Assembly: GCA_963791625.1 (NCBI GenBank)
Contig: CAWBTA010000006.1
Span: 372,001 to 436,000 of the forward strand
Length of the DNA: 64,000 nt
Source of the DNA: JANMCE01 sp963791625
GTDB taxonomy: Bacteria > Actinomycetota > Acidimicrobiia > Acidimicrobiales > Ilumatobacteraceae
Direction: 5' to 3'
This document shows positions 1-9,012 of this stretch, one piece after another. The translations under genes were made by a program, and so were the position numbers. The notes under the pieces were generated by a model. That model ran no database searches and had not been told where the DNA came from. It saw only the letters and a program-made list of their open reading frames with translations. Position 1 is the stretch's first letter, and each line of letters opens with the position of its first letter.

Positions 1-1
1 C

Positions 2-439
2 TCGTGCGAAGTCGTTGGTGAGGTCGATTCCGTCGAGCCCTGGCTGGCGCAGGCTCGGGTTGGTGTTATTCCCGAACCCCGCGGCGGTGGTTTCAAGATG
101 AAAGCCCTCGATCTCGTCGCAGCGGGTGTGCCGATCGTCGGCGTGAGTCGCTCGCTTGACGGGATACCTCTCACACCAAATGTCGACTACCTGGCCAGTG
201 ATGAGATTCCAGGCCTTGTCCAGCAGGTCATCGACCACATTGACGACATCGAACTGCTCGATCAGATGCGGCATCGCTCGTTTGACGCCTTTCGCCAGAA
301 GCTCGACTGGTCGTTAACAGCCCGCTCCGTCGTCGCCGCGTGCGAGCGTGCTCGGCAGGTCGCCTACGACGCCGGTCGTGGTCTGGTCGGGGACGCCGGG
401 GACTATCGTGATTCGAGAAATACGAGGAAGGCAACATGA
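2..439 (+). CDS. Glycosyltransferase, C-terminal part (truncated by window edge)
   Basis: An open frame enters from the left edge and ends in TGA at 437-439. It contains the typical C-terminal nucleotide-sugar-binding stretch of GT-B (GT4/GT1-like) glycosyltransferases: ARVGVIPEPRGGGFKMKALD, followed by VAAGVPIVGV. These match the usual sequence in which a Lys/Glu-rich loop is followed by an 'AAG-P-V' turn. The N-terminal acceptor domain lies outside the window, so acceptor and donor cannot be named. The stop overlaps the ATG of the tyrosine autokinase gene (ATGA), so the two are probably translationally coupled in a polysaccharide operon. Confidence 0.75.
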   Translation, partial: SCEVVGEVDSVEPWLAQARVGVIPEPRGGGFKMKALDLVAAGVPIVGVSRSLDGIPLTPNVDYLASDEIPGLVQQVIDHIDDIELLDQMRHRSFDAFRQKLDWSLTARSVVAACERARQVAYDAGRGLVGDAGDYRDSRNTRKAT

Positions 440-2160
440 GCATTCATCAGTATCTTCAATTGATCAGGCGGCACATCGCCGTGCTGGTTTTGCTCCCGTT
501 GCTGTTTGCCGCGGGCGGCTACTTCGGCGCCAAATCCCAGCCGAAGGTCTATAGGGCTACCGCCCACGTGCTGCTCCGACCGAATGATCCAAACGAACGG
601 GTAGGCACCGGGGGGAGCAACGGGATGGAGCTGCTCAGCGCCGATCGCATAGTGCAGGCCCAGGCCGATATCGCCCGTGGGCCGGCCGTTCTGCGCCAGG
701 CCGCAGCATCACTCACCAACACCACTGAACGAGAACTGCAGCAGGTAGTGACGGTGACGGCTATCTCCAACGCCAACCTCCTCTATATCTCTGCCGATGA
801 CGAAACGCCCGACCGATCTGTCGCACTGGCCAACGGCGTGGCGACCGCATTCATCGAGAACAGGCGATTGGCGGCCGTCAGCGGTCTGGAACGGGCGATC
901 AACGACATCGAGCGCAAGCTGGTAACGGTGCAGGCCGATTTGGTCCGACTCTTCAACCCCAACCCGGACGTGCCAAATTCAGCCGAATTCTCCACGGCGC
1001 AGGCCCAGTTCCAGTCGCTCTCGGTACAACTCACCCAACTTTCGATAGACAAGGAGTTGAAGCGCGGCGAAGCGGAACTCACCACCGAGGCCTCGACACC
1101 AGAAGCGCCTATCAGCCCAAAGCCCCTGCGCACGGCTGCGCTTGCTGGACTCGTCGGGCTGATAGGCCTGGTTGGTCTGATCCTGTTGAAGGACCGTCTC
1201 GACACTCGACTCCGCTCCCGAGAGGATGCCGAGGAAGCCAGCGGGCTCAGCACGCTGGCAGAAGTACCTTACGATCGGGTCGCGGAGAAGAAGCATATGC
1301 GAATCGCGGCTGAAGACGAACCGTTCGGCCCGGTTGCCGAGTCCGTCCGCTCGCTGCGCGTCTCGCTCCGCTTTCTCGGTCTCGAGCAACCTACGAAGGT
1401 CATCCTCGTCACGAGCGTGCTTCCTGGCGACGGCAAGTCGACGGTGTCGGTCAACCTGGCCCATTCCTACGCTGAGGCGGGCTGGCGAACCCTGCTCGTT
1501 TCAGCCGACCTTCGCCGGCCGCGACTCGATGAGATCGCCTCGGTATCCTCCGAGCGTGGGCTCGTCGAGTTGCTCGACGATATGGCCAACATCGCGGAGT
1601 GGCAGCGAGACGAAGCGGCGGGGCGTTCCACCCGTTTACGCGTCGAGCGACCCGGAACGGGACCCGCCTACATTCTGAGCTGGTGCCAACAGGAGAGCGA
1701 GAATTTGTGGCTCTTGCCGGCAGGTCGCCGCATCGATAATCCGGTCGAGATTTTGGGTTCTACAGTCGCGAAGGAATTCTTCGTGCGCGCCGCTCAGGAC
1801 TTCGACATGGTGATCGTCGATTCCCCGCCGCTGCTCGCCGTGGCCGACGCAGTGGTGCTTTCCCAATTCGTCGATGGCACCATCGTCGTCACCTCTCTTC
1901 GGCACACGCACCGTCACGCACTCGTCCGCTCCATGGAGCTGTTACGCAACGGACAACCACGTATTCTCGGTCTCGTGCTCAATCGGGTCAGAAACGAATC
2001 CGGCGGCGGTTACCGCTACACGAGCACGTCACCTTACCGGGACGACTCATCGGCGGTTGCCACGGGTGACACTCCAGTCGAATCAGCAAACGGGCGGCCC
2101 AATCTGGTTCGACGGCTTACCGGCCGCGGGCGAAATGGGCGCAACGATCGCGCCGCTTAA
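436..2160 (+). CDS. Wzz/BY-kinase type polysaccharide co-polymerase / tyrosine autokinase
   Basis: 574 residues. An N-terminal membrane helix (about 13-30) starts a Wzz-type chain-length domain. After a periplasmic coiled region and a second helix (about 233-250) comes a cytoplasmic P-loop domain: Walker A PGDGKST at about 330-336, Walker A' LLVSADLRRP, Walker B MVIVDSPP. A short tyrosine cluster (GGGYRYTSTSPYRDD) near the C-terminus is the expected autophosphorylation tail. The family controls polymer length and export of capsule or exopolysaccharide and is switched off by LMW tyrosine phosphatases, one of which is encoded at 5.1-5.7 kb. Oddity: the usual DxD of Walker A' reads SxD here. The ATG overlaps the preceding stop. 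Confidence 0.9.
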   Translation: MSIHQYLQLIRRHIAVLVLLPLLFAAGGYFGAKSQPKVYRATAHVLLRPNDPNERVGTGGSNGMELLSADRIVQAQADIARGPAVLRQAAASLTNTTERELQQVVTVTAISNANLLYISADDETPDRSVALANGVATAFIENRRLAAVSGLERAINDIERKLVTVQADLVRLFNPNPDVPNSAEFSTAQAQFQSLSVQLTQLSIDKELKRGEAELTTEASTPEAPISPKPLRTAALAGLVGLIGLVGLILLKDRLDTRLRSREDAEEASGLSTLAEVPYDRVAEKKHMRIAAEDEPFGPVAESVRSLRVSLRFLGLEQPTKVILVTSVLPGDGKSTVSVNLAHSYAEAGWRTLLVSADLRRPRLDEIASVSSERGLVELLDDMANIAEWQRDEAAGRSTRLRVERPGTGPAYILSWCQQESENLWLLPAGRRIDNPVEILGSTVAKEFFVRAAQDFDMVIVDSPPLLAVADAVVLSQFVDGTIVVTSLRHTHRHALVRSMELLRNGQPRILGLVLNRVRNESGGGYRYTSTSPYRDDSSAVATGDTPVESANGRPNLVRRLTGRGRNGRNDRAA

Positions 2161-2309
2161 CCATAGGCGTGAGGAGTCCAAGCACGAGCAACAGCGACGT
2201 CCTCTGCACGCTCCGGACTGGCCACGGAATTGATGCACATTTACCTTTGGTCCGTGGAAGCCGAAGAGCGGCAAACGCCGATATCAGACGTTCGGTTAGG
2301 ATTTTGCCC

Positions 2310-3074
2310 ATGCGTGCCGTACGAACGGTCTTGAGCAATCTCCGGGATGTCAGACACATGGGTTTCTTCTACCTGAAACATCATGTCTCCACATCTGCAA
2401 GTGTGCGAGGGATCGGCAGAGTCACTGTGCGGCGTGGGTCGGACGCTGAAGTCTTCTCCCAGGTCTTCTCGAGCATGCAGTATGAGCTGCAGTTCGTGCG
2501 ACAATTCGATGAGATCCGGCGGCGCTTCGAAGAGATCGAGGCGTTCGGCAAGATTCCGCTCATTATTGACTTAGGGGCAAACAACGGCGCCTCAGCACTG
2601 TGGTTCGCGTCTCGCTTTCCGGGCTCACGCGTCGTGGCCGTCGAGCCTGATCCCGAGAACGCAGCAACGTGTCGCCTCAATGTTCAAGGACAGAACGTCG
2701 TTGTCCTCGAAGCGGCGATCGGCAGCGACGTCGGCATGGTCAACCTCATCACTAATAACCGCGAAGACTGGACCGTTACGACGGAACGAAGTGCTGGTGG
2801 AGCAGTTCAGCTGCTCACGGTGCCCGAAATTCTTGACCGTAACAGTGATTGCGAACTCTTTATGGTGAAGATCGACATCGAGGGCTTTGAATCTGATCTG
2901 TTCCAGTCCAACACTGAGTGGCTTTTGAAGACCAAGGAAGTTTTTATTGAACCTCACGATTGGTGCTTTCCAGGATCTAGTCGACATTTTCAAAGAGTCC
3001 TCGGCGCCATGGACTTTGATCTTCTCATCAACGATGAGAATCTGATATATGTGAAACGCGAGGTAACGATCTGA
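2310..3074 (+). CDS. FkbM family SAM-dependent methyltransferase
   Basis: 254 residues from ATG 2310, with an AGGA about 9 nt upstream. The frame stays open to 2169, but that extension has no family features. The SAM-binding region IIDLGANNGASALWFA, with VVAVEPDPENA following, is the Methyltransf_21 (FkbM) motif I/II pattern. MVKIDIEGFE further on is the highly conserved FkbM 'KIDVEGxE' motif. The family O-methylates sugars or polyketides, and in a glycan cluster a sugar O-methyltransferase role is likely (inference). Its neighbours are the autokinase upstream and two GT2 genes downstream. Confidence 0.85.
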   Translation: MRAVRTVLSNLRDVRHMGFFYLKHHVSTSASVRGIGRVTVRRGSDAEVFSQVFSSMQYELQFVRQFDEIRRRFEEIEAFGKIPLIIDLGANNGASALWFASRFPGSRVVAVEPDPENAATCRLNVQGQNVVVLEAAIGSDVGMVNLITNNREDWTVTTERSAGGAVQLLTVPEILDRNSDCELFMVKIDIEGFESDLFQSNTEWLLKTKEVFIEPHDWCFPGSSRHFQRVLGAMDFDLLINDENLIYVKREVTI

Positions 3075-3191
3075 GTGGTCTTGTGCTGGGCTCAGTGAGC
3101 ACGCGTTATTATGTTGTGACAACACAGGGGTGCGGGCGGGTGACTGGCGAACGAGCAACAGGGTTGGCGGAAAGGAAGCGGGGATTGAACG

Positions 3192-4272
3192 GTGCATGAC
3201 TTTCCAGCGGCGACGACCGTGCAGCGGACTGGGCTCTGCTCAGTTGTGATCCCAACGTCGAACCGTAAGAACCGGCTGCTTCGCACCATACGGTCGATTC
3301 AAGCCCAGACCTACGAAAGCCTGGAGATTGTTGTCAGTAACGACGGCTCGACCGATGGCACGTCGGAGGAAGTCGACGCGCTGAAACGACGCAAGGATCG
3401 TCGTCGTTTCGAGCGACCACCGCACCGGCGTGTCCAACGCTCGAAACAGGGCGATTGCTTCGTCGTCGGGTGAGTTCATTGCTTTCTGTGACGACGATGA
3501 TTTCTGGGCGCCCGGCAAGCTCGCGGGCCAGATCGAGCAGTTAGGCAAGGACCAATCGGACTGGGCCTACTGTTTCGAAGTTGTCGTGAATGATGTGCTA
3601 CACCCGCTGTACGAGTGGAGACCACTTGTAGGGCGAGACTTCATGCAGCGGATGAGTTCGGGCAATCCGATTCCGGGGGGGTGCTCGGGCGTCGTGGCTC
3701 GTCGGCGTCTGCTTGAGGACACCGGTTGCTTCGATCCCGAATTCTCGATGTTTGCCGACTGGGAGCTGTGGGTCCGGTTCGCCGCCGTCAGCGAACCGTC
3801 GGTGTGGCCCTCGGCCGGAGTTCTGTACGTGGTGCACCCGTCGCAGATGACTCGTGACATGCGCGCCATAGATGTCGAATTTCACAGATTTCTGACCAGA
3901 ATTGAGCCGCACCGTAGCGTCCACGGCCATCTCAAGGTCGAACCGATCTACTTGTGGATGGGAACCAAGCAGTGGCAGTCAGGGCACCGTCTGGATGCAG
4001 CTCGAAGGTTGTTGGCTGACAAGACCCTGCGTCAACGAGCAGCCGGTGCGCGCGTACTCGCCGTCCGTGCGGCCGACGAGATCGGCATTCGCCTACGGCA
4101 ATCCTTTGAAAGCGACTCCGTTGCAGCAGTCGATGCCGTCCGGGCTCTGCTTGGTCACGAGCACGGAGTCGCCATCGAACAAACACCGTGGCCGATCCCA
4201 ACCAGCGCTGATATGTCTCCACCCGTGGCAGGATGGAAAGGCGAGCGGTCTCAGGGAGATGGAGGCACATGA
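3192..4272 (+). pseudogene. Family 2 glycosyltransferase, frameshifted
   Basis: The GTG-initiated first frame gives CSVVIPTSNRKNRLLRTIRS and IVVSNDGSTDGT, the GT-A nucleotide-binding core. At the AAA run 3384-3386 the homology moves to the next frame, which continues as ARIVVVSSDHRTGVSNARNR and the DDDDFW metal-binding motif, then runs to TGA 4270-4272. Removing one A restores a continuous GT2 of about 359 residues. Either a genuine one-base insertion or a base-calling error explains it. The stop overlaps the ATG of the next GT2 (ATGA), showing that the intact gene was co-translated with it. The acceptor is unknown. Confidence 0.82.
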
Positions 4273-4944
4273 TCGGGTCGGGTTTGGACACGGCAGTCAT
4301 CGTCTGCACATATAAGCGCCCAGATCTACTTGATAGGGCGGTGCGCGGGGTGTTTGCACAGGAGGGCTACGACCGGCAATTCGTCGTCGTCGTCAATGAC
4401 GGAAGTGTTGACGAGGGTCGAACCGATGCGGCTCTTGCGGTGCTCGAGCGTGATTTTTCCGACCGCGTTGTCGTCGTACGCCACGACCAGAACCGCGGTG
4501 TCGCAACCGCACGCACGACCGGGGTAAGGGTCGCGGTCGAGCAGGGTGCGTCCATTGTCTGCTTTCATGACGACGACGACTACTGGCCGCCCGATCGGCT
4601 TGCCCTTGGTGCTGCGCCGTTCCAGGATCCGGCGACGGCCCTGACCTACGGCGACCAGCATCGAATCGACGATTCGGTGCACCAATCTGGTGAGATCAAC
4701 GTGGTCTGGTCATCCCCGTCGGTCGGCTACCGCAGGGCCATCTTCGATGGGTTGATGCGAGGCCGGGTCTATCTCCCGTTTCAGACGGTCATGCTCCGCG
4801 GCGGAGTTGTGCAGTCGACTGATCCCGTTCAAGCCGGTTCGGGAGAGTGAGGATGTCGACTTCGCTCTGCGGGCCATGGGACTCATCCACCGTGTTCCGG
4901 ACCTCAGTGCCGTGTATGTCCCTCACGTTTTGGCCTATACGTGA
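4269..4944 (+). pseudogene. Second family 2 glycosyltransferase, frameshifted near the 3' end
   Basis: ATG 4269 follows GGAGG and overlaps the previous stop. The first frame encodes TAVIVCTYKRPDLLDRAVRG, VVVNDGSVDEG and the DDDDYW metal site, all hallmarks of GT2. At about 4818 the frame breaks: deleting one base lets it read IPFKPVRESEDVDFALRAMG, the ED-x-D catalytic-base region, and end at TGA 4942-4944. Without correction the protein stops at 4850, within a few codons of losing its ED motif. It resembles the preceding gene, as expected for sequential sugar transferases. It is probably inactive if the lesion is real. Confidence 0.8.
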
Positions 4945-5132
4945 CTTCGCCCGACTCCCTTTCACAAACCGACGAGAACAACCGCATACGCGAGGGCGTG
5001 CACCGCGAGATACTCGCCGAACACGTCCCTCGCCGGGTTGTCGACGTGATGTTCACTTTCTCGAACCGCATTCTGCGCCCTGCAGGCGTCCGGCTCGGCA
5101 AGGCCCGGAAACGGGTGCGGCCGCCGGAATGA
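4941..5132 (+). CDS. Small uncharacterised basic protein
   Basis: 63 residues, beginning with a GTG that overlaps the stop of the corrected GT2 frame (GTGA), so it looks translationally coupled. The sequence is polar and ends in an Arg/Lys-rich tail (RLGKARKRVRPPE). A central hydrophobic stretch (VVDVMFTFSNRIL) is too short for a confident membrane helix. No family is recognised. It ends 5 bp before the convergent phosphatase gene. Support is position and coupling only; it could be the remnant of a longer gene in this decayed interval. Confidence 0.4.
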   Translation: MTSPDSLSQTDENNRIREGVHREILAEHVPRRVVDVMFTFSNRILRPAGVRLGKARKRVRPPE

Positions 5133-5137
5133 ACTAC

Positions 5138-5675
5138 CTAGCGCCAGGTGGTTGCGATCGCGGTGGTTGCATCTACAACTTGTTGGGCGGCCTTGCGGAT
5201 CTTGGCGTCGCCCTGCTTGTAGGGGTCGGTCAATCCGAATGCAGAGGAGGACTTCATGACAGCCGATGGCGTGCGGCCTTCGTGATGGCGGGCCACCCAG
5301 TCAGTTCAACGACTCTCCCGGCAGACGGGGCCGGGCGGCCGACGCCAATTCCAGCAGCAGGAACGTTTTGGCGAAGGCTTGCGGACGCTTATCGATAACG
5401 GCCAGCAGGTGATCCATCTCCGCCACCACGATCACATCAGCCTCGTCGATCACTTCGGCGGTGAGTGGTTGCGACTGATGCGATGACAGGTCCAACCCGA
5501 ACTCCAACGCCACCATTACCGTCACCGGGTCGGCGGGACGGCCGTGCGATCCGCGGCTTCCGGCCGACGCCACGGTCACGTCCTCATCGGCCGCAGTGAG
5601 CCGCCGCAGCGACATCTCCATCATGGGGGAGCGGCAAATGTTGGCGGTACACACCGCAAGCACGTTGAACGACAC
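5138..5675 (-). pseudogene. Low-molecular-weight protein tyrosine phosphatase, frameshifted
   Basis: From GTG 5675 (ATG 5708 is an alternative) the frame gives VLAVCTANICRSPM, the CX5R(S/T) catalytic loop of LMW-PTPs. It then hits TGA after PRLPGESLN near 5302. One base out of frame, starting at about 5303, the expected C-terminal half resumes as WVARHHEGR and LTDPYKQG (the D-P acid loop), ending at 5138-5140. A single extra base explains both halves. In exopolysaccharide clusters Wzb-type phosphatases dephosphorylate the Wzc-type autokinase, here encoded at 436-2160, so the two form a plausible regulatory pair. Confidence 0.85.
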
Positions 5676-5733
5676 GACCAGACAACCTAACCGACACCCG
5701 TCGGCCAACGGCGGCGGCCAGGTGGCGAACGGC

Positions 5734-5739
5734 TAAGAT
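5734..5739 (+). promoter_or_regulatory. Putative -10 element for the gmd-like gene
   Basis: TAAGAT matches the actinobacterial TANNNT -10 consensus. It lies in the 89-bp divergent gap between the phosphatase and the dehydratase pseudogene, about 25 nt upstream of the ATG, with a clear GAGGAG ribosome-binding site in between. Confidence 0.35.
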
Positions 5740-5764
5740 CGCCCACTTCACGCGGACGAGGAGC

Positions 5765-6736
5765 ATGATGAAGACAGCATTGATTACCGGCGTTACCGGC
5801 CAGGACGGGTCGTATCTGGTCGAGCTGTTGCTCGAAAGGGCTACGACGTGCACGGTCTCGTGCGCCGATCCTCCGTGCTGTCACGCGAGCGCCTCGAACT
5901 GATCCACGGTGGCGCCGATCGAGAACGTCTGAAGCTGCACTACGGCGATCTGTCCGAGCCACTCGGCCTCGTGCGGGTGCTGCAAGATGTGCAACCCGAT
6001 GAGGTCTACAACCTCGCTGCGCAGTCGCACGTGGGCGTCAGCTTCCAACTGCCAGACTTCACTGCTGACATCACCGGCGTTGGCGTGCTCCGTGTGCTCG
6101 AAGCCATCCGCCTCTCCGGGCTGCAGACCCGCTTCTATCAAGCGTCATCATCCGAACTGTTCGGCTCCACCCCGCCGCCGCAGAGCGAGACCACCCCGTT
6201 CCATCCCCGCTCGCCGTACGCCGTGGCCAAGCTGTACGCCTATTGGGCCACCGTGAACTACCGCGAGGCCTACGGCATGTTTGCCTGCAACGGCATTCTC
6301 TTCAACCACGAGAGCCCCCGACGCGGTGAGAACTTCGTCACCCGCAAGATCACCCGCGCCGCGGCCGCCATCAAGCTCGGCCATCAGAAAGAACTGGTGC
6401 TCGGCAACCTCGACGCCAAGCGCGACTGGGGTTTTGCGGGCGACTACGTGGAAGGCATGTGGCGCATGCTGCAACACCACGAACCGGTCGACTTCGTGCT
6501 GGCCACGGGGGAGTCACATACCGTGCGCGAGTTCTGCGAAATCGCCTTCGCCCATGTCGGCCTCGACTACGAGAAGTACGTCGTGTCGAGCGAAAAGTTC
6601 ATCCGCCCCTCCGAAGTTGACCACCTGCTGGGTGACAGCTCGCTCGCCAAGGGAAACGCTCGGCTGGGAACCAAAGGTGTCCTTCAACGAACTCGTCACC
6701 ATGATGGTCGACAGCGACCTCGCCGCCCTCGCCTGA
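5765..6736 (+). pseudogene. GDP-mannose 4,6-dehydratase, two compensating frameshifts
   Basis: ATG 5765 or 5768 follows GAGGAG. The first frame gives TALITGVTGQDGSYLVELLL (Rossmann GxxGxxG). One base is missing at about 5835-5840, after which the main frame runs through YQASSSELFG, SPYAVAKLYAY (catalytic YxxxK) and NHESPRRGENFVTRK, all diagnostic of GMD. At the GGG 6651-6653 an extra base shifts it again; the corrected C-terminus is KETLGWEPKVSFNEL and ends at TGA 6734-6736. The corrected length of 323 is normal. An intact homologue lies at 35185-36174, so loss would be tolerated. Confidence 0.88.
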
Positions 6737-6778
6737 GCAGGTAACCGACAGTCGAACTCCCTCGTCGCTGAGCGAGCA

Positions 6779-6806
6779 ATAACTATTACACAAATGTTAT
6801 AGTTAT
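6779..6806 (+). promoter_or_regulatory. Palindromic operator overlapping a leaderless promoter
   Basis: Perfect 8-bp inverted repeats ATAACTAT (6779-6786) and ATAGTTAT (6799-6806) lie with centres 20 bp apart, directly before ATG 6810. TATAGT at 6798-6803 is a good -10 element placed 6 nt before the ATG, and no Shine-Dalgarno sequence is present. A dimer of the HTH protein encoded immediately downstream would block this promoter (inference: autorepression). Confidence 0.6.
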
Positions 6807-6809
6807 CGG

Positions 6810-7454
6810 ATGGCTGAGTTGGTGGACGGATTCACCGTCAGAGAAGCATCCGATGCACTCGGTGTCTCGCGAGTGCGCATCCAACACATGATTACCGACG
6901 AATCGATCTGCGCTGAGTTGGTCGGAAGTCGCTGGATCATTCCTCGTCATGAGGTTTTCCGTATGAAACGCCTTCCTCGACAAAGTGGGAGGCCATACAG
7001 CCCTGACACTTGTTGGGAAGTCATTGACGATATAGAGGCCGGACGTCGGCCACTCGACTGGTTGAATGAGCACTGGTACCGGCTAGTCGGTCGGGCGCGC
7101 CACACCACAGGCCGCATGCTCCCCGACCTCATCGCCGATGTGATCAACGACCAACGGGTTGTCCTGGGCGGGGCTCATGCTGCGGCGATTCGTGGCGCTG
7201 CCACCCGCCCGTTCCAACCGCCGTTCGATGTGTATGTCGGAGACGCACTGGCCCGCAGCTATCTGTCGAGCATCGGCCTTCGACCCTTCACGGCTGAGCC
7301 AAACATCACCGTCCACATTGTCACCGATCAGCAACGTGAAAATTTCGGCAGCTCCCGAACGGTGAGCCTCGTGGTTGCTTACCTTGATCTGATGGAAGCT
7401 GGCGATCGTGGTGCCGCCGAGGTTTACGGCCTACTGCGGTCGGGCTGCCAATGA
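6810..7454 (+). CDS. HTH (excisionase-type) protein with AbiEi-like C-terminus; probable antitoxin
   Basis: 214 residues. Residues about 7-50 (FTVREASDALGVSRVRIQHM...GSRWIIPRHEV) form the MerR/excisionase-like HTH_17 fold. The rest (VVLGGAHAAAIRGA..., VVAYLDLMEAGDRGAAEVYG) resembles the C-terminal part of AbiEi-type antitoxins. It is followed, with an ATGA overlap, by a nucleotidyltransferase, the classical antitoxin-toxin order of AbiE type IV systems. Standard AbiEi proteins carry a winged-helix N-terminus, so the excisionase-type reader is a variant. Expression appears leaderless and probably autoregulated through the palindrome at 6779-6806. The antitoxin role is inferred from context. 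Confidence 0.6.
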   Translation: MAELVDGFTVREASDALGVSRVRIQHMITDESICAELVGSRWIIPRHEVFRMKRLPRQSGRPYSPDTCWEVIDDIEAGRRPLDWLNEHWYRLVGRARHTTGRMLPDLIADVINDQRVVLGGAHAAAIRGAATRPFQPPFDVYVGDALARSYLSSIGLRPFTAEPNITVHIVTDQQRENFGSSRTVSLVVAYLDLMEAGDRGAAEVYGLLRSGCQ

Positions 7455-8233
7455 CACAACAATCAGTAACAAGTGTGAGCCTCATCGCACGCAGCCCGCT
7501 GCCTCCTCAGCAGGTGATCGTCCTACGTGCGCTTCAACGACTCGGTCAGGCCGTACCGACGTCACGGTGGTGTCTCATCGGTGGCCTCATGGTCGAGATA
7601 CTGCTTGCCTCGCGAGGCGAGGCCATGATCAGACCGACCGGCGATGGCGACATCGTTGGAGATGTCGTCGCCGATCGACAGGTCCTCCGCAAGCTGGCGG
7701 GCGGTCTGTTGGAAATGAATTTCGAAGAATCGCCAACAGGCTGGGATGGCGACATCGGCGTTCGATTTCGGCACAGGTCATCCGGCGTTTTCATTGATGT
7801 GCTCACGCCGGCGAACTCAGCTCGGCTGAAGAATGTCACGCCCACGCAGCCAAGCAAAAGGTCGTTGGAGGCGCCAGGAACGGACTTCGCCTTGCTCACC
7901 GCAACCGACTTTTCGGTCACCTACGCCGATGGCGAGATGCCGCTCGGTATTCGAGTCCCGTCCGTCCTGGGCGCGCTTTATGCGAAGGCCTCGGCCTGGC
8001 ATGAGATCAAGAATGCTCTCGACCCGCACAAGCATCTCCAGGACGCGGCCGCACTTTTGACGGTGGCAAGGCTCCCCGAGTTCAGCGACGTATCGAACGC
8101 GGTAAGAAAGCGACTCGCCTGGCTCTACGCCGAACTTGCGGATCAGAATTCCATTGGCTGGGAGTACGTGGCAGTCCAGCCCCGCAATGATGCGATCGCC
8201 CGGTTGAGGACGGCGCTGGGTATCGGTTCCTGA
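7451..8233 (+). CDS. AbiEii-like nucleotidyltransferase; probable toxin
   Basis: 260 residues; the ATG overlaps the preceding stop (ATGA). SRWCLIGGLMVEILLASRG followed by RPTGDGDIVGDV matches the GG...(T)DxD active-site pattern of minimal or AbiEii-type nucleotidyltransferases, with further acidic residues in GVFIDVLTP. Relatives act as type IV toxins or abortive-infection effectors by transferring nucleotides to tRNA or other targets. Coupling to an AbiEi-like protein supports that. A housekeeping nucleotidyltransferase is possible but less likely. Target and toxicity are not visible in sequence. Confidence 0.6.
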   Translation: MTQQSVTSVSLIARSPLPPQQVIVLRALQRLGQAVPTSRWCLIGGLMVEILLASRGEAMIRPTGDGDIVGDVVADRQVLRKLAGGLLEMNFEESPTGWDGDIGVRFRHRSSGVFIDVLTPANSARLKNVTPTQPSKRSLEAPGTDFALLTATDFSVTYADGEMPLGIRVPSVLGALYAKASAWHEIKNALDPHKHLQDAAALLTVARLPEFSDVSNAVRKRLAWLYAELADQNSIGWEYVAVQPRNDAIARLRTALGIGS

Positions 8234-8358
8234 CCGCAACCCAAGGAGGAAACTGAACCCGCCGACCTAGAGAGAACCGGACAGCGCCCGACTAGTCTTT
8301 CGTCGCCGTCGAGTGTGTTGCTCACGGGTGTGACGGCGCAAGGAGCAGGCAGGTTCTC

Positions 8359-9012
8359 GTGAACAACGGTGTATACGTCTATGGGGCCGGCGGTCACTCT
8401 CTCGTCGTTATGGATGTGCTGCGTGACCTTGGCGTCCCGGTGCTGGCGGTCTACGCCGACGAGGGCCGTCGCCATCAAAAGCACGACATCGTCCTTCCGG
8501 GCATCCGTGTGGCCGGTGTGGACGAGTTCGACGACCCCAAGGCGCCTTTCGTCATGTGTATCGGCCAGAACAGCGAACGGGCTGAGATCGTTCGCGCTCT
8601 CAAATACGCCGAGTTCTTCACCGCCATCCACTCCAGCGCCATCGTTGCACCAACGGCCTCGGTCGGCGAAGGCACGGTCATTCTGCACGGCGCCGTCGTT
8701 CAGGCCAATGCTCGTATCGGCCAGCACGTTTTGATCAACACAGCCGCCAGCGTTGATCACGACAACATCATCGGCGACTATGCCCACATTTCGCCGCACG
8801 CCACGTTGTGCGGCCACGTCGAGATCGGCGAAGGCACCCACGTAGGCGCCGGAGCGGTCATCATCCCCAGTGTGAAGGTCGGGAAGTGGTCCACGATCGG
8901 TGCCGGTGCGGTCATCATTCGCGACGTACCCGATGGCGTGACCGTGGTCGGCAACCCGGCCCGCGTCGTTCCCAACGCGTCCGGTCAGCGTCGACCCGAT
9001 GGAGACTACTGA
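8359..9012 (+). CDS. NeuD-family sugar O-acyltransferase (left-handed beta-helix)
   Basis: 217 residues from GTG 8359, with AGGAG about 13 nt upstream. The N-terminal YVYGAGGHSLVVMDVLRDLG is the nucleotide/PglD-like domain of NeuD/PglD acetyltransferases. Residues about 95-200 are hexapeptide repeats (IVAPTASVGEGTVI, INTAASVDHDNIIG, VGAGAVIIPSVKVG) forming a left-handed beta-helix. It would acetylate an amino-sugar or sugar using acetyl-CoA in the cytoplasm. Its 3' end overlaps the next gene by 14 nt, so the two are coupled. A 7-bp inverted repeat (8304-8310/8332-8338) lies in its leader. Confidence 0.8.
   Translation: MNNGVYVYGAGGHSLVVMDVLRDLGVPVLAVYADEGRRHQKHDIVLPGIRVAGVDEFDDPKAPFVMCIGQNSERAEIVRALKYAEFFTAIHSSAIVAPTASVGEGTVILHGAVVQANARIGQHVLINTAASVDHDNIIGDYAHISPHATLCGHVEIGEGTHVGAGAVIIPSVKVGKWSTIGAGAVIIRDVPDGVTVVGNPARVVPNASGQRRPDGDY

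Noticed and set aside
4847..5398. A 183-codon plus-strand frame after the second GT2
   Set aside because: Its start coincides with a shifted GT2 reading and the rest lies antisense to the phosphatase; no continuous family match.
8304..8338. Riboswitch before the NeuD-like gene
   Set aside because: Only one 7-bp inverted repeat is visible; nothing matches a known aptamer, and such repeats are frequent in GC-rich DNA.
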